Position numbers and translations under genes: made by a program. From Chitinophagaceae bacterium (lineage in GTDB: Bacteria; Bacteroidota; Bacteroidia; Chitinophagales; Chitinophagaceae), in NCBI GenBank assembly GCA_903642275.1, contig CAHJWK010000016.1:1-55379 (forward strand): a stretch of 55,379 nt of DNA, written 5' to 3'. Shown one piece after another: positions 17,945 through 26,380 of the stretch. Numbering within the stretch: the first letter of the stretch is position 1; each line of letters starts with the position of its first letter. The notes below the pieces were generated by a model. It was not told the origin of the DNA, did no database searches, and saw only the letters and a list, made by a program, of their open reading frames with translations.

Positions 17945-18230
17945 GAAATCCAGATAAGATATTTGAATTATGTCGAATTGGCGAACTAAGCCGATATAAA
18001 GTGAAATCAATTTATAGAAAGTGAGCTCATCCGGCGCGAAAAGAACTCACTTTGCAAAAAAGTGAGTTCATCCAAAATAAAGTGAGTTCATTTTACAAAA
18101 AGTGAGCTCGTCCAGCATAGAATGAATTCAGTTTGAAAAAAAGTTGGTTCGTCCAGCATAAAATGAACTCAGTTTGAAAAAAAGGTGAGTTCATTCATAG
18201 AAAGTGAGCTCAGAAAGAATGAAACGGTTC
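17945..18230. repeat. Phased array of about 15 short palindromes, 20-bp period
   Basis: Units start at 17945, 17965, 17983, 18003, 18023, 18043, 18064, 18084, 18104, 18124, 18145, 18165, 18187, 18206 and 18225: steps of 18-22, mean 20.0. Nine units carry the self-complementary hexamer GARYTC exactly (GAGCTC, GAACTC, GAGTTC or GAATTC), most within TGARYTCA; the outer units and 18145 are degenerate. The spacers are AT-rich and differ, except that 18101-18141 and 18142-18182 are a 41-bp tandem duplication (about 36 of 41 identical). Two helical turns per step puts all dyads on one face of the DNA. Confidence 0.85.
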
Positions 18231-18262
18231 GAGAATCTTTCATAATTATATTTACTTATTTT

Positions 18263-19086
18263 ATGCAAAACGATTTAACCGAACAGCTACGTGAAACAAC
18301 GGCTTATATCAAAACAAAATATAAAAACAAACCCACTGTTGCTGTTATATTAGGAAGTGGGCTTGGAAATTTTACCCTTGAGCTTGAAACTGAATTAGAA
18401 ATTAATTACAGTGAATTACCTCACTTTCCGGTTAGTACGGTTGTTGGCCATAGCGGTAAAATGATTTTTGGAAAAATGCATGGAAAAGAAGTGGTTGTTA
18501 TGGCAGGCAGGTTTCATTTTTATGAAGGTTATTCTGTGCAACAGGTTGTTTATCCAATCCGTGTTTTGAAATGCTTGGTGTGCAAACATTATTAATATCA
18601 AATGCCGCCGGCGGTGTGAATGCAAATTTTAAAGTTGGCGACCTGATGATAATTACAGACCATATCAGCATGTTTATCATCAATCCTTTGCTTGGTAAAA
18701 ATGAAGATTCGCTGGGAACCAGGTTTCCTGATATGAGTGAACCTTATAGCAAAAAACTCATCAGCAAAGCAAAAAAAATTGCCCAACAATCCGGGTATGA
18801 TTTAAAGGAAGGTATTTATTGTGGTGTAACAGGGCCAACATTTGAAACGCATGCTGAATATAAATTAATAAAAATTATTGGCGCAGATGCTGTTGGCATG
18901 AGCACGGTGCAGGAAGTTATTACAGCCGTTCATGCCGGTATGCGCGTTTTTGCAATGAGTATAATTACTGACGTGGGCATACGTGAAGAAGATAATAAAA
19001 TTACGCATGAAGAAGTATTGGCTGCTGCTGCAGAAGCAGAACCAAAAATGACCGCGCTGTTTAAAGAATTGATTGCTCAACTTTAA
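18263..19086 (+). pseudogene. Purine nucleoside phosphorylase with a one-base frameshift
   Basis: Two overlapping frames together give a whole PNP of about 274 residues. The first (ATG at 18263, MQNDLTEQLRETTAY) has the phosphate-site VILGSGLGNF, VVGHSGKM and AGRFHFYEGYS, and runs out of frame after VYPIRVLK at 18571, stopping at 18595. The second resumes exactly with MLGVQTLLISNAAGGVN and contains GPTFETHAEY and AVGMSTVQEV. One missing A in the AAA at 18569-18571 explains everything (RVLK-MLGVQ). PNP cleaves purine nucleosides with phosphate in salvage. All else is conserved, so this is a recent mutation or a sequencing error. Family type I (trimeric PNP) by motif. Confidence 0.88.
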
Positions 19087-19089
19087 GAG

Positions 19090-20211
19090 TTATTTCGGAA
19101 AGGTTTTTAAAGGAACACTAAAATAGAAATTACTGCCTTCACCGGGCTTGCTTTTAATATCCATTTTTCCACCGTTCTGCTCTATATATTCTTTCGCCAT
19201 GATTAACCCGAGCCCTGTACCTTTTTCTCCGCTCGTCCCAAAAGTTGATTCGTGGTTTATTTTATTTAATAATTTCTGAACCAGCTTTTCGCTCATGCCG
19301 GTTCCTGAATCTTTTACAGATATCCTTACTTCATTATTATATAATTCTGTATCAATTATTAACTGGCCTCCGGGGTATGAAAATTTAATGGCATTTGTAA
19401 TAAGGTTGCGCAGTACAACGGCAAACATATCAATGTCAACACAGATATCTTTATAATAATTGAAATTGGTTTTTAGCTGGATATTTTTTTGACGGACAAG
19501 ATCCCACAAACTACCCGTAACCTTTAAAATTTCTGTTTGAATATTTACTGATTTAGGGTTGTAGGAAATTCCACCTAACTGGCTTTTTGCCCATCTTAAA
19601 AGATCATCAATCAGTTCAAAACAATTATAAGAACTTCTTGTGAGCATTTTAAGCGATTCTAATAATTCTTCTTTTGAATAAGAACTATAATTATCAATGA
19701 TTGTTTTAAGAAATGTTACGTTAATACCAATCGGGCCGCGCAAATCATGTGCTATTACAGATACTAATTTGTTCTTATGTTCATTTAATATAGAGAGATT
19801 TTCAAACGTTTCCATTTGGGCAGTAATATCAATTGCCCACGCAGCAACCATTTTAATTCCTTTATATAAAACCGGAAACTTAATTACTTTAAAGCTGTTG
19901 ATCTTATTTACAGCCTTACTTTTTTCAATTGTTTCAATAGCATTTTCTGTTTCAATTACTATTTTATTGTTTTGAAAATATTCTTCTGCAAGATCATGAT
20001 CATACAATTCAAAAATGTTTTTACCAATCACTTCCGTTAATGGTTCAAATGTTTTCAAGAATGATGGATTTGCATATTGAATGAAGCCTTCTGCATCTAC
20101 AACCCATGCAATCATCGGGCTGTTGTGCATGAATTCTCTGAACAATGTGTTGCTTTTGGTAAAGCTTTTATATGTTAAAAGATCTGTGATTTTTAAGTCG
20201 AGTGTTGTCAT
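19090..20211 (-). CDS. PAS-domain sensor histidine kinase
   Basis: 373 residues. A PAS domain (about 25-145; MIAWVVDAEGFIQYANPSFL) is followed by an H box with the phosphorylated histidine in SVIAHDLRGPIG, the N box NLITNAIKFSYPGG, and the ATP-lid motifs KDSGTGMSEK and GEKGTGLGLIMAKEY. No membrane helix or signal peptide, so it is a soluble cytoplasmic kinase. No response regulator is adjacent; it is an orphan whose partner and signal are unknown. Its stop lies four bases from the phosphorylase stop, tail to tail, with no room for a separate terminator. Confidence 0.93.
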   Translation of the reverse strand: MTTLDLKITDLLTYKSFTKSNTLFREFMHNSPMIAWVVDAEGFIQYANPSFLKTFEPLTEVIGKNIFELYDHDLAEEYFQNNKIVIETENAIETIEKSKAVNKINSFKVIKFPVLYKGIKMVAAWAIDITAQMETFENLSILNEHKNKLVSVIAHDLRGPIGINVTFLKTIIDNYSSYSKEELLESLKMLTRSSYNCFELIDDLLRWAKSQLGGISYNPKSVNIQTEILKVTGSLWDLVRQKNIQLKTNFNYYKDICVDIDMFAVVLRNLITNAIKFSYPGGQLIIDTELYNNEVRISVKDSGTGMSEKLVQKLLNKINHESTFGTSGEKGTGLGLIMAKEYIEQNGGKMDIKSKPGEGSNFYFSVPLKTFPK

Positions 20212-20347
20212 AAGAAATAAAAATTAAAAGTAAAGGCATTTGAATAATCTGTTGTTATGCAAGAGAGTTATCTATATCCAATAAAGGTTTTTTAATTACC
20301 TGTAACAAAAATGAATAAATGTTTAAGTTCGCCGGAAGATTACTACT

Positions 20348-22249
20348 ATGAAAAGATTGTGCCTGTTATTTTTAATAATATTTCCTTTATATCTGTTTGC
20401 ACAAACAACAATTACTCCTGAGCTTTTATGGAAGATTGGCAGAGTTAATGGCATCGGCATATCAAAAGATAAACAATACATTATATACTCTGTAGCTATG
20501 CCGGACGTGGAGCAGAATAAATCAACCAGCAAAACATATCGCATACCTGTTAATGGTAGTGTAGCAGAAATAATCATTAATGCTGATACGTTGCTTGCAA
20601 ACAATCATATTTCTGCGGATGGCAAATGGAAGATTAGCGACAGTGATGTAAAGATTATGAATGTGTATGGAAGTGATTTTCATCCTGAATTAACCAAAAG
20701 CAATGTGCAAATTTATAACGGGCTTGATTACAGGCATTGGGATACATGGGAAGATGGAAAATTCAGCCATATATTTTTAAGCGAAATGAATGATACCACG
20801 AAGAAAGATTTAATGGCTGGCCAACCTTATGATTGCCCGCAAAAACCTTTCGGTGGTGATGAAGATTATACATTTAACCCTGATGGAAAACATGTTGTTT
20901 ATGTTACCAAACAAAAACAAGGAACGGATTATGCCATAAGCACCAATACAGATTTGTTTGAATATAATATTGAAACAGGCGAAACAAAAAATCTTACAGA
21001 AGATAATAAAGGTTATGACCTGAATCCATCATACAATAAAAAAGGAGAGCTTGCGTGGCTTAGCCAAAAGCGTGATGGATATGAAGCAGACAAGCAGGAT
21101 TTGATTGTATCAAACGGAAAAAGAAAAATGAACCTAACTGCAAGCCATGATGAAATAAACGTTGAAAGTTTTAAGTGGAGTGATGATGACAGAAGCATAT
21201 TTTTTGTTGCGCCGAAAGATGGAACGCTGCAGTTGTTTGAAGTGAATTACCCTGGCTTAACAAAGATGGCTGTTGCTGTGAAACAAATTACCAATGGTGA
21301 TTTTGATGTAAGCGGAATTGTTGGCCAAAAAAATAATATGCTGTTTGTAACAAGAACAGATTTTAATCATGCGCAGGAAATTTATGCGGTTAATATAATT
21401 GATGGAAGCATGAAGCAATTCACGCATGTAAACGACAGCACTTATAGTCATCTTGTAATGATTAGCTGGCAAAAGAAATATGTAACTACAACTGACAATA
21501 AGCAGATGGTTGTTTGGGTTGTGTATCCACCAAACTTTGATTCAACAAAAAAATACCCAACTCTTTTATATTGCCAGGGCGGGCCACAAGCTGCGCTTAC
21601 ACAATTTTATTCTTTCCGCTGGAATTTTCAACTGATTGCATCAAACGGTTATGTTGTTGTCGCGCCATGCCGCAGAGGTATGCCTGGTTTTGGCACACAA
21701 TGGAACGAAGCAGTTAGTAAAGATTGGGGTGGGCAGGTTTTAAAGGATTATTTATCTGCAATTGATGCTGTTTCAAAAGAGCCGTATGTTGATACAAGTA
21801 AACGTGGTTGCGTGGGTGCAAGCTTTGGTGGCTTTAGCGTGTTTGCGTTGGCAGGCATGCACAACCATCGCTTCAAAACATTTTTATCGCATGATGGTGT
21901 TTTTGATTTCAGAAGCATGTACAGCACAACAGATGAACTGTGGTTTGAGAACTGGGAAAAAGGCGGTGCTTACTGGGAATTAAATAATACTGTTGCACAA
22001 CGTTCATTGAGTCAAAGCCCGAGCAATTTTGTACAAAACTGGGATACACCAATCATGATTGTACAAGGCGGCAAAGATTATCGTGTACCGATTGAACAGG
22101 GTCAGGGTGCGTTCCAGGCAGCGCAGTTAAGAGGTATTAAAAGCCGTTTTTTGTTTTTGCCTGATGAGAACCATTGGGTGCTTAAACCGCAGGATGCATT
22201 GGTTTGGCAACATGAGTTTTTTAAGTGGCTTGATGAAACGCTGAAATAA
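20348..22249 (+). CDS. S9 family (prolyl oligopeptidase-like) serine peptidase
   Basis: 633 residues with signal peptide (residues 1-19, LLFLIIFPLYLFAQ). Residues 30-360 form a WD40/TolB-like beta-propeller. The C-terminal alpha/beta hydrolase has the nucleophile in GASFGGFSVFALAG (about residue 490), the aspartate in MIVQGGKDYRVP and the histidine in PDENHWVLKP, the usual Ser-Asp-His order. Such enzymes are exported dipeptidyl or acylaminoacyl peptidases that degrade oligopeptides in the periplasm. Single gene; no T9SS tail is present, so it is probably periplasmic. Confidence 0.93.
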   Translation: MKRLCLLFLIIFPLYLFAQTTITPELLWKIGRVNGIGISKDKQYIIYSVAMPDVEQNKSTSKTYRIPVNGSVAEIIINADTLLANNHISADGKWKISDSDVKIMNVYGSDFHPELTKSNVQIYNGLDYRHWDTWEDGKFSHIFLSEMNDTTKKDLMAGQPYDCPQKPFGGDEDYTFNPDGKHVVYVTKQKQGTDYAISTNTDLFEYNIETGETKNLTEDNKGYDLNPSYNKKGELAWLSQKRDGYEADKQDLIVSNGKRKMNLTASHDEINVESFKWSDDDRSIFFVAPKDGTLQLFEVNYPGLTKMAVAVKQITNGDFDVSGIVGQKNNMLFVTRTDFNHAQEIYAVNIIDGSMKQFTHVNDSTYSHLVMISWQKKYVTTTDNKQMVVWVVYPPNFDSTKKYPTLLYCQGGPQAALTQFYSFRWNFQLIASNGYVVVAPCRRGMPGFGTQWNEAVSKDWGGQVLKDYLSAIDAVSKEPYVDTSKRGCVGASFGGFSVFALAGMHNHRFKTFLSHDGVFDFRSMYSTTDELWFENWEKGGAYWELNNTVAQRSLSQSPSNFVQNWDTPIMIVQGGKDYRVPIEQGQGAFQAAQLRGIKSRFLFLPDENHWVLKPQDALVWQHEFFKWLDETLK

Positions 22250-22311
22250 CCTTATATACATTCCTTTTTTCATGACTATGGGCTTATACCTTTTCGCTGC
22301 CGGCAGCCCAA

Positions 22312-22427
22312 TGTCACTAAGTTAAGGAATCGTCATGTCGAGGTATTGAGACATCTCTCGAGACCCAACCAGTTAAAAATTTTAGGGATCTCTCCTAACG
22401 TCGAGATAATGGCTTAACTTAATGACA
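22312..22427. repeat. 116-bp element bounded by 15-bp inverted repeats
   Basis: TGTCACTAAGTTAAG (22312-22326) and CTTAACTTAATGACA (22413-22427) are complementary at 14 of 15 positions. Inside are further short dyads around GTCGAG, GAGACATCTCTCGAGAC and GGGATCTCTCC. The base composition is more GC-rich than its surroundings. This resembles the small non-coding interspersed repeats (REP/MITE-like) of Bacteroidota; no coding potential. Confidence 0.6.
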
Positions 22428-22512
22428 GTATCCCGCAGCCTTTGATAAGATGAATCAACAATTTAAACTCATAAGCAATTAAAACTCTTCTCTAAAAACT
22501 CAATTTTATAAA

Positions 22513-22541
22513 TTTGTTTAAGTTGTTACATATACCTTTTG
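22513..22541 (+). promoter_or_regulatory. Possible promoter of the hyp cluster
   Basis: TTTG (22513-22516) and TACCTTTTG (22533-22541) resemble the Bacteroidota -33 and -7 boxes, with one extra T in the second and about 16-17 bases between. Transcription would start near 22549, some 30 bases before the hypA ATG. Confidence 0.4.
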
Positions 22542-22577
22542 AACAATTTATTTTTGCTTGTTTAAATATCAGCTTGC

Positions 22578-22937
22578 ATGCACGAAATTTCTTTGGTAAG
22601 AAATATTTTCCATACACTCGAAGATGAATTTCCCGGCGAGATAAATAAGATTCGCAGCATTCATTTAAAGGTTGGCTTGCTCAGCAATGTGCAACCCATC
22701 TTAATGCAAAATGCATTTGAAGCTGTGTTGCTCGACGAATCCAAATATAATAAAACGTCGCTGCATGTTGAAGTGTTGCCGATAATCATTCAATGTGAAA
22801 TATGCAACACAAAAACTGAAGTAAACAATTATAAATTTGTGTGTAGCAATTGCGGCAAGCCGGGTAAAAATATTATTCAGGGTGAAGAATTATTAATAAG
22901 CAAAGTTGAATTTGAAGAAGAAACTATTAACGCATAA
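22578..22937 (+). CDS. hypA: Hydrogenase nickel incorporation protein HypA
   Basis: 119 residues, normal length. It begins with MHEISL, whose His2 and neighbouring Glu bind nickel. The zinc site is formed by CEIC and CSNC (about residues 74-95). HypA passes nickel with HypB to the large subunit of [NiFe] hydrogenase. It is the first gene of the cluster and probably follows its own promoter. The 67-bp gap to hypB contains repeated ATTCATAA-like words. Confidence 0.95.
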   Translation: MHEISLVRNIFHTLEDEFPGEINKIRSIHLKVGLLSNVQPILMQNAFEAVLLDESKYNKTSLHVEVLPIIIQCEICNTKTEVNNYKFVCSNCGKPGKNIIQGEELLISKVEFEEETINA

Positions 22938-22967
22938 AAATTGGATTATAATGTATGTTATTCTAGC

Positions 22968-23000
22968 AATTCATAATTTATAATTCATAACTCATAATTA
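22968..23000. repeat. Direct repeats of an ATTCATAA-like word before hypB
   Basis: AATTCATAATTTATAATTCA followed by TAACTCATAATT: three imperfect copies of one AT-rich word immediately before the hypB start. Related words occur before hypC (26050-26068) and before the nickel permease (29122-29144). Confidence 0.45.
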
Positions 23001-23004
23001 AAAA

Positions 23005-23721
23005 ATGAATACTCCAAAAAGTAACCGTGCTCCGGTTGGCAGCGTGCAATGCGAAAACACCACATTGAATTTGCTAAAGGCAAATGACTTTGTTGCAAAG
23101 GTTATCCGTGAACGTTTACAGGACATGCTGGTTATTAATATATGTTCAGCGCCGGGCAGTGGTAAAACAACATTGATGCAGGAAACAGGAAAGCTGTTAA
23201 AAAATAAACTTAACATGGCTGTGCTTGTCGGCGACCCGGAAACAGAACGGGATGCTATCCGCATGAAAGAAGTTGGTATTAATGCATTGCAGATTGTAAC
23301 CGGCGGCATGTGCCACATAGAAGCGCAGATGATTTTGCAGGCACTCGACCATATTAATCTTGAGGATGTGGATGTATTATTTATTGAAAATGTAGGCAAT
23401 CTTGTTTGCCCTGCCGCTTTTGATTTGGGTGAAGATTTTCGTGTAACCGTTATCTCTGTTACAGAAGGTGATGATAAACCAAAAAAATATCCTCGCATGT
23501 TTTTAACAAGTGAATTAATGCTTGTTTCAAAATCTGATTTGTTGCCTTATCTCCCATTTTCCGTTGAAGCAGTTACGCAGGATGCAAGAGATATAAACGC
23601 CGGTTTAGAAGTAATAACTATTTCCAGTTTAAAAGGCGAAGGGTTAGAACAATGGTGCGACTGGCTAATGAAAAAAGTAAAAGAGAAGAAAGAAAAATCT
23701 TTAGTGCATGCTGAAGTTTGA
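23005..23721 (+). CDS. hypB: Hydrogenase nickel incorporation GTPase HypB
   Basis: 238 residues. P-loop NICSAPGSGKTTLMQE (about residues 47-62), the metal-site GGMCHIEAQM and LFIENVGNLVCPAAFDLG are all present. The guanine-specificity motif reads SKSD instead of NKxD, a change seen in part of this family. There is no His-rich N-terminal nickel-storage stretch. HypB hydrolyses GTP to drive nickel insertion with HypA. The hypF start is seven bases after the stop, so the two are cotranslated. Confidence 0.95.
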   Translation: MNTPKSNRAPVGSVQCENTTLNLLKANDFVAKVIRERLQDMLVINICSAPGSGKTTLMQETGKLLKNKLNMAVLVGDPETERDAIRMKEVGINALQIVTGGMCHIEAQMILQALDHINLEDVDVLFIENVGNLVCPAAFDLGEDFRVTVISVTEGDDKPKKYPRMFLTSELMLVSKSDLLPYLPFSVEAVTQDARDINAGLEVITISSLKGEGLEQWCDWLMKKVKEKKEKSLVHAEV

Positions 23722-23728
23722 TTAAAAA

Positions 23729-26068
23729 GTGAACACGTACCATATACATATCAATGGAATTGTACAGGGCGTTGGTTTTCGCCCGTTTGTGTATCAATTA
23801 GCAAAAGCAATGCAATTGAATGGCTATATAAAAAATGGAAATGATGGCGTGCATGTTTTTTTTAATGCAGATGAAGAAGCAGCCAATGTGTTTTTCAAAA
23901 AAATAAAACAAAAAGCACCGCAAAAATCAAAAATTATTTCGTCACATTTATATAAAGTAGAAAGTAAAAGTTTTGATGATTTTTCTATTATAATTGAAGA
24001 AGATAATCACCAAGATAAAAGAGTTTTGCTTTCGCCTGATGTTGCTTTATGTGATAATTGCAGAAATGAATTGCATGAGGTAAACAATCGAAGATTTCGT
24101 TATCCGTTTATTACCTGTACACAGTGCGGACCTCGATATTCTATTATAAAAGATATTCCATATGACAGAGATAATACATCTTATGAAAATCATCCAATGT
24201 GTGATGTTTGTTTTAATGAATATGAGAATGTGACAGATAAACGATTTTTTTCTCAAACAAATTCATGTTGCAATTGTGGGTTAGAATTAACCTTACTAAA
24301 TAGCAACCATTCCATTGTCTCAGACAAATCAAACGAAGTTTCATCCTTGATAAAAATTTATTTAGAACAAGGTAAAATACTTGCTGTAAAAGGCATCGGC
24401 GGGTATTTGTTTTTATGCAATGCGAATGATGAAAAAGCCATTCAAACTTTAAGAAAAAGAAAACATCGTCGTTCAAAACCGTTGGCTGTTTTATATCCTG
24501 ATATAAAAAATATAGAAGAAAATTTTGAACTGAATGATAAAGAGAAGATTTTATTGCAAAGCGCAGAAGCACCAATCGTATTACTATATCCAAAGCAAAA
24601 AGCGTTTGAAAATATTTCAATAAATAACATTGCGCCTCAATTAAAACGCGTTGGTGTAATGTTGCCTTATAGTCCTTTGCTTGATTTAATTGCTAATGAT
24701 TTCGGCAAACCACTCATTGCAACAAGCGCAAACATTTCCGGCTCGCCAATTATTTATAAAGATGATGATGAGCTTAAATATTTTTTTGATATTGCAGATT
24801 TTGTTATCACTTATAATCGTGATATAATAATTCCGGAAGATGACAGCGTGGTGCAGGTTTCGAAGTATAGCCAACAACAAATTATATTACGAAGGTCGAG
24901 AGGTTATGCGCCATCTTTTTTGCATTATAAACCAAACAATCAGGATTGTATTTTATCAACCGGCGCACATTTAAAAAGCAGTTTTACTTTATCAGTTAAT
25001 GGAAATGTTTTTATCAGCCAGTTTTTAGGAAGTGGCGAAAGCTATGAATCACAACAGATTTATAAAACCACATTAAAACACTGGTTGAAACTTTATAATG
25101 CAAAGCCAACAGTTATTCTTACAGACAAACACCCTAACTATTTTTCACATCAATATGCGAATGAATTAACAGAACAATTTAATGTTGAAGTAAAATATGT
25201 TCAGCATCATGAAGCGCATTTCGCAGCAGTGCTTGCAGAGAATAATTTAATGCAAAATGAAGATGCAATACTTGGAATAATCTGGGATGGAACAGGTTTA
25301 GGAAATGATGGCAACATTTGGGGCGGTGAATTTTTTAAGTATGAAAATAATGAAATGCTGCGCTGTTATCATTTTGATTATTTCCCTTCTATCGCAGGTG
25401 ATAAAATTGCATTGGAACCACGCATTGCGGCATTATGTACAACAAGCGATGTTTGGCATTCAGGAAACATTGTCAAAGAAAAATTTACAATAGTGGAATG
25501 GAATACATATCAATCATTAATTGAACAAACAAACATCTTCTCTTCTTCTGTCGGAAGAATTTTTGATGCTGTTGCATCATTATTAAATATTTGCGATAAG
25601 CAAACTTATGAAGGCGAAGCTGCGATGTATTTGCAATCATTAGCGGAAGAATATGTTGATGAAAATGGTTTCGAAATGAATGAAAGTTATTTTAAAGAAG
25701 GCTCACATTATTACCGTATTCCAACAGCGACTTTAATGCAATCTATAATTATAGATATGGAAAAAGGCAAAGACAAAAATTATATCGCTGCAAAATTTCA
25801 TTATTCGTTGGTTTGTTTAATTGACATTGTAGCAAAGCATTTGCAAATCGAAAAAATTTGCTTTAGCGGTGGTGTATTTCAGAATGCTTTATTAATTGAT
25901 TGGATACAACATAAACTAAGTAACAAGTATCATTTATATTTTCATCAACACTTATCTCCAAACGATGAAAATATTTCGTTTGGGCAATTAGTATATTATG
26001 ATAACGATATAAGAACAGCAGAAACAAAAACATATAAAGAACAAGAACTTATAACTCATCATTCATAA
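23729..26068 (+). CDS. hypF: Carbamoyltransferase HypF
   Basis: 779 residues, full length, GTG start seven bases after hypB. Domains in order: acylphosphatase (1-90; IVQGVGFRPFVYQLAK), two zinc fingers (about 105-190; CDNC, CTQCGPRYS, CDVC, CCNCG), a YrdC-like domain (205-385; KRKHRRSKPLAVL, ATSANISGSP) and a Kae1-like carbamoyl transferase domain (400-770; VQHHEAHFAA, WDGTGLGNDGNIWGGE, CFSGGVFQNALL). It turns carbamoyl phosphate and ATP into the carbamoyl group that HypE converts to cyanide for the Fe site. Confidence 0.97.
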   Translation: MNTYHIHINGIVQGVGFRPFVYQLAKAMQLNGYIKNGNDGVHVFFNADEEAANVFFKKIKQKAPQKSKIISSHLYKVESKSFDDFSIIIEEDNHQDKRVLLSPDVALCDNCRNELHEVNNRRFRYPFITCTQCGPRYSIIKDIPYDRDNTSYENHPMCDVCFNEYENVTDKRFFSQTNSCCNCGLELTLLNSNHSIVSDKSNEVSSLIKIYLEQGKILAVKGIGGYLFLCNANDEKAIQTLRKRKHRRSKPLAVLYPDIKNIEENFELNDKEKILLQSAEAPIVLLYPKQKAFENISINNIAPQLKRVGVMLPYSPLLDLIANDFGKPLIATSANISGSPIIYKDDDELKYFFDIADFVITYNRDIIIPEDDSVVQVSKYSQQQIILRRSRGYAPSFLHYKPNNQDCILSTGAHLKSSFTLSVNGNVFISQFLGSGESYESQQIYKTTLKHWLKLYNAKPTVILTDKHPNYFSHQYANELTEQFNVEVKYVQHHEAHFAAVLAENNLMQNEDAILGIIWDGTGLGNDGNIWGGEFFKYENNEMLRCYHFDYFPSIAGDKIALEPRIAALCTTSDVWHSGNIVKEKFTIVEWNTYQSLIEQTNIFSSSVGRIFDAVASLLNICDKQTYEGEAAMYLQSLAEEYVDENGFEMNESYFKEGSHYYRIPTATLMQSIIIDMEKGKDKNYIAAKFHYSLVCLIDIVAKHLQIEKICFSGGVFQNALLIDWIQHKLSNKYHLYFHQHLSPNDENISFGQLVYYDNDIRTAETKTYKEQELITHHS

Positions 26069-26077
26069 ATCAAAAAC

Positions 26078-26368
26078 ATGTGTCTCGCGATTCCAGGTAA
26101 GATTCAATCTATACAAACTTTATATAATGGTACTGTGAAAATGGCAAAAGTTTCATTCGGCGGCATTATAAAAGAAGCATCACTGGAAATGGTTCCTGCT
26201 GCTGCTGTTGGTGATTATGTGCTGGTACATGTTGGTGTTGCCATCAGCAAAGTAAATGAAGAAGAAGCAGCAAAAGTGTTTAGTTATTTAAAAGAAGCAG
26301 GTGAGTTGGATGAATTGTATGATACAGAAATGAACATCGAAGTTTTAAATTACAAAGACACAAATTAA
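26078..26368 (+). CDS. hypC: Hydrogenase maturation chaperone HypC
   Basis: 96 residues, the normal size. It begins MCLAIPGKIQSI; the cysteine after Met1 is the one that holds the Fe(CN)2CO unit together with HypD. The beta-barrel pattern AKVSFGGIIKEASLEMV and VGDYVLVHVGVAISKV is typical. It starts ten bases after hypF and is followed 13 bases later by the VOC gene. Confidence 0.96.
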   Translation: MCLAIPGKIQSIQTLYNGTVKMAKVSFGGIIKEASLEMVPAAAVGDYVLVHVGVAISKVNEEEAAKVFSYLKEAGELDELYDTEMNIEVLNYKDTN

Positions 26369-26380
26369 CAGGAAGAGTAC

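Larger units (their letters stand above)
17848..18262. other. Divergent intergenic region between hppA and the phosphorylase gene
   Basis: 415 bp with no credible gene. The hppA-side 95 bases hold the promoter candidate. The rest, to within about 30 bases of the phosphorylase ATG, is the array of short palindromes described separately. Open frames entering this area are artefacts of the repeats. Confidence 0.75.
22250..22577. other. Intergenic region with an inverted-repeat element and a promoter candidate
   Basis: 328 bp between the peptidase and hypA. It holds the 116-bp inverted-repeat element (22312-22427), then AT-rich sequence with a promoter candidate (22513-22541). No open frame of interest. 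Confidence 0.65.

Noticed and set aside
17995-18235. CRISPR array
   Set aside because: Repeats are only about 9-12 bp, degenerate, spaced by about 10 bp and without unique 25-40 bp spacers; no cas gene is near.
18185-18262. N-terminal extension of the phosphorylase upstream of 18263
   Set aside because: The extra codons are read out of the palindrome array and do not resemble the family; the ATG at 18263 fits the normal start.
18560-18600. Programmed -1 frameshift in the phosphorylase
   Set aside because: The site reads TTG AAA TGC with no X XXY YYZ heptamer and no obvious downstream hairpin; phosphorylases are not known to need one.
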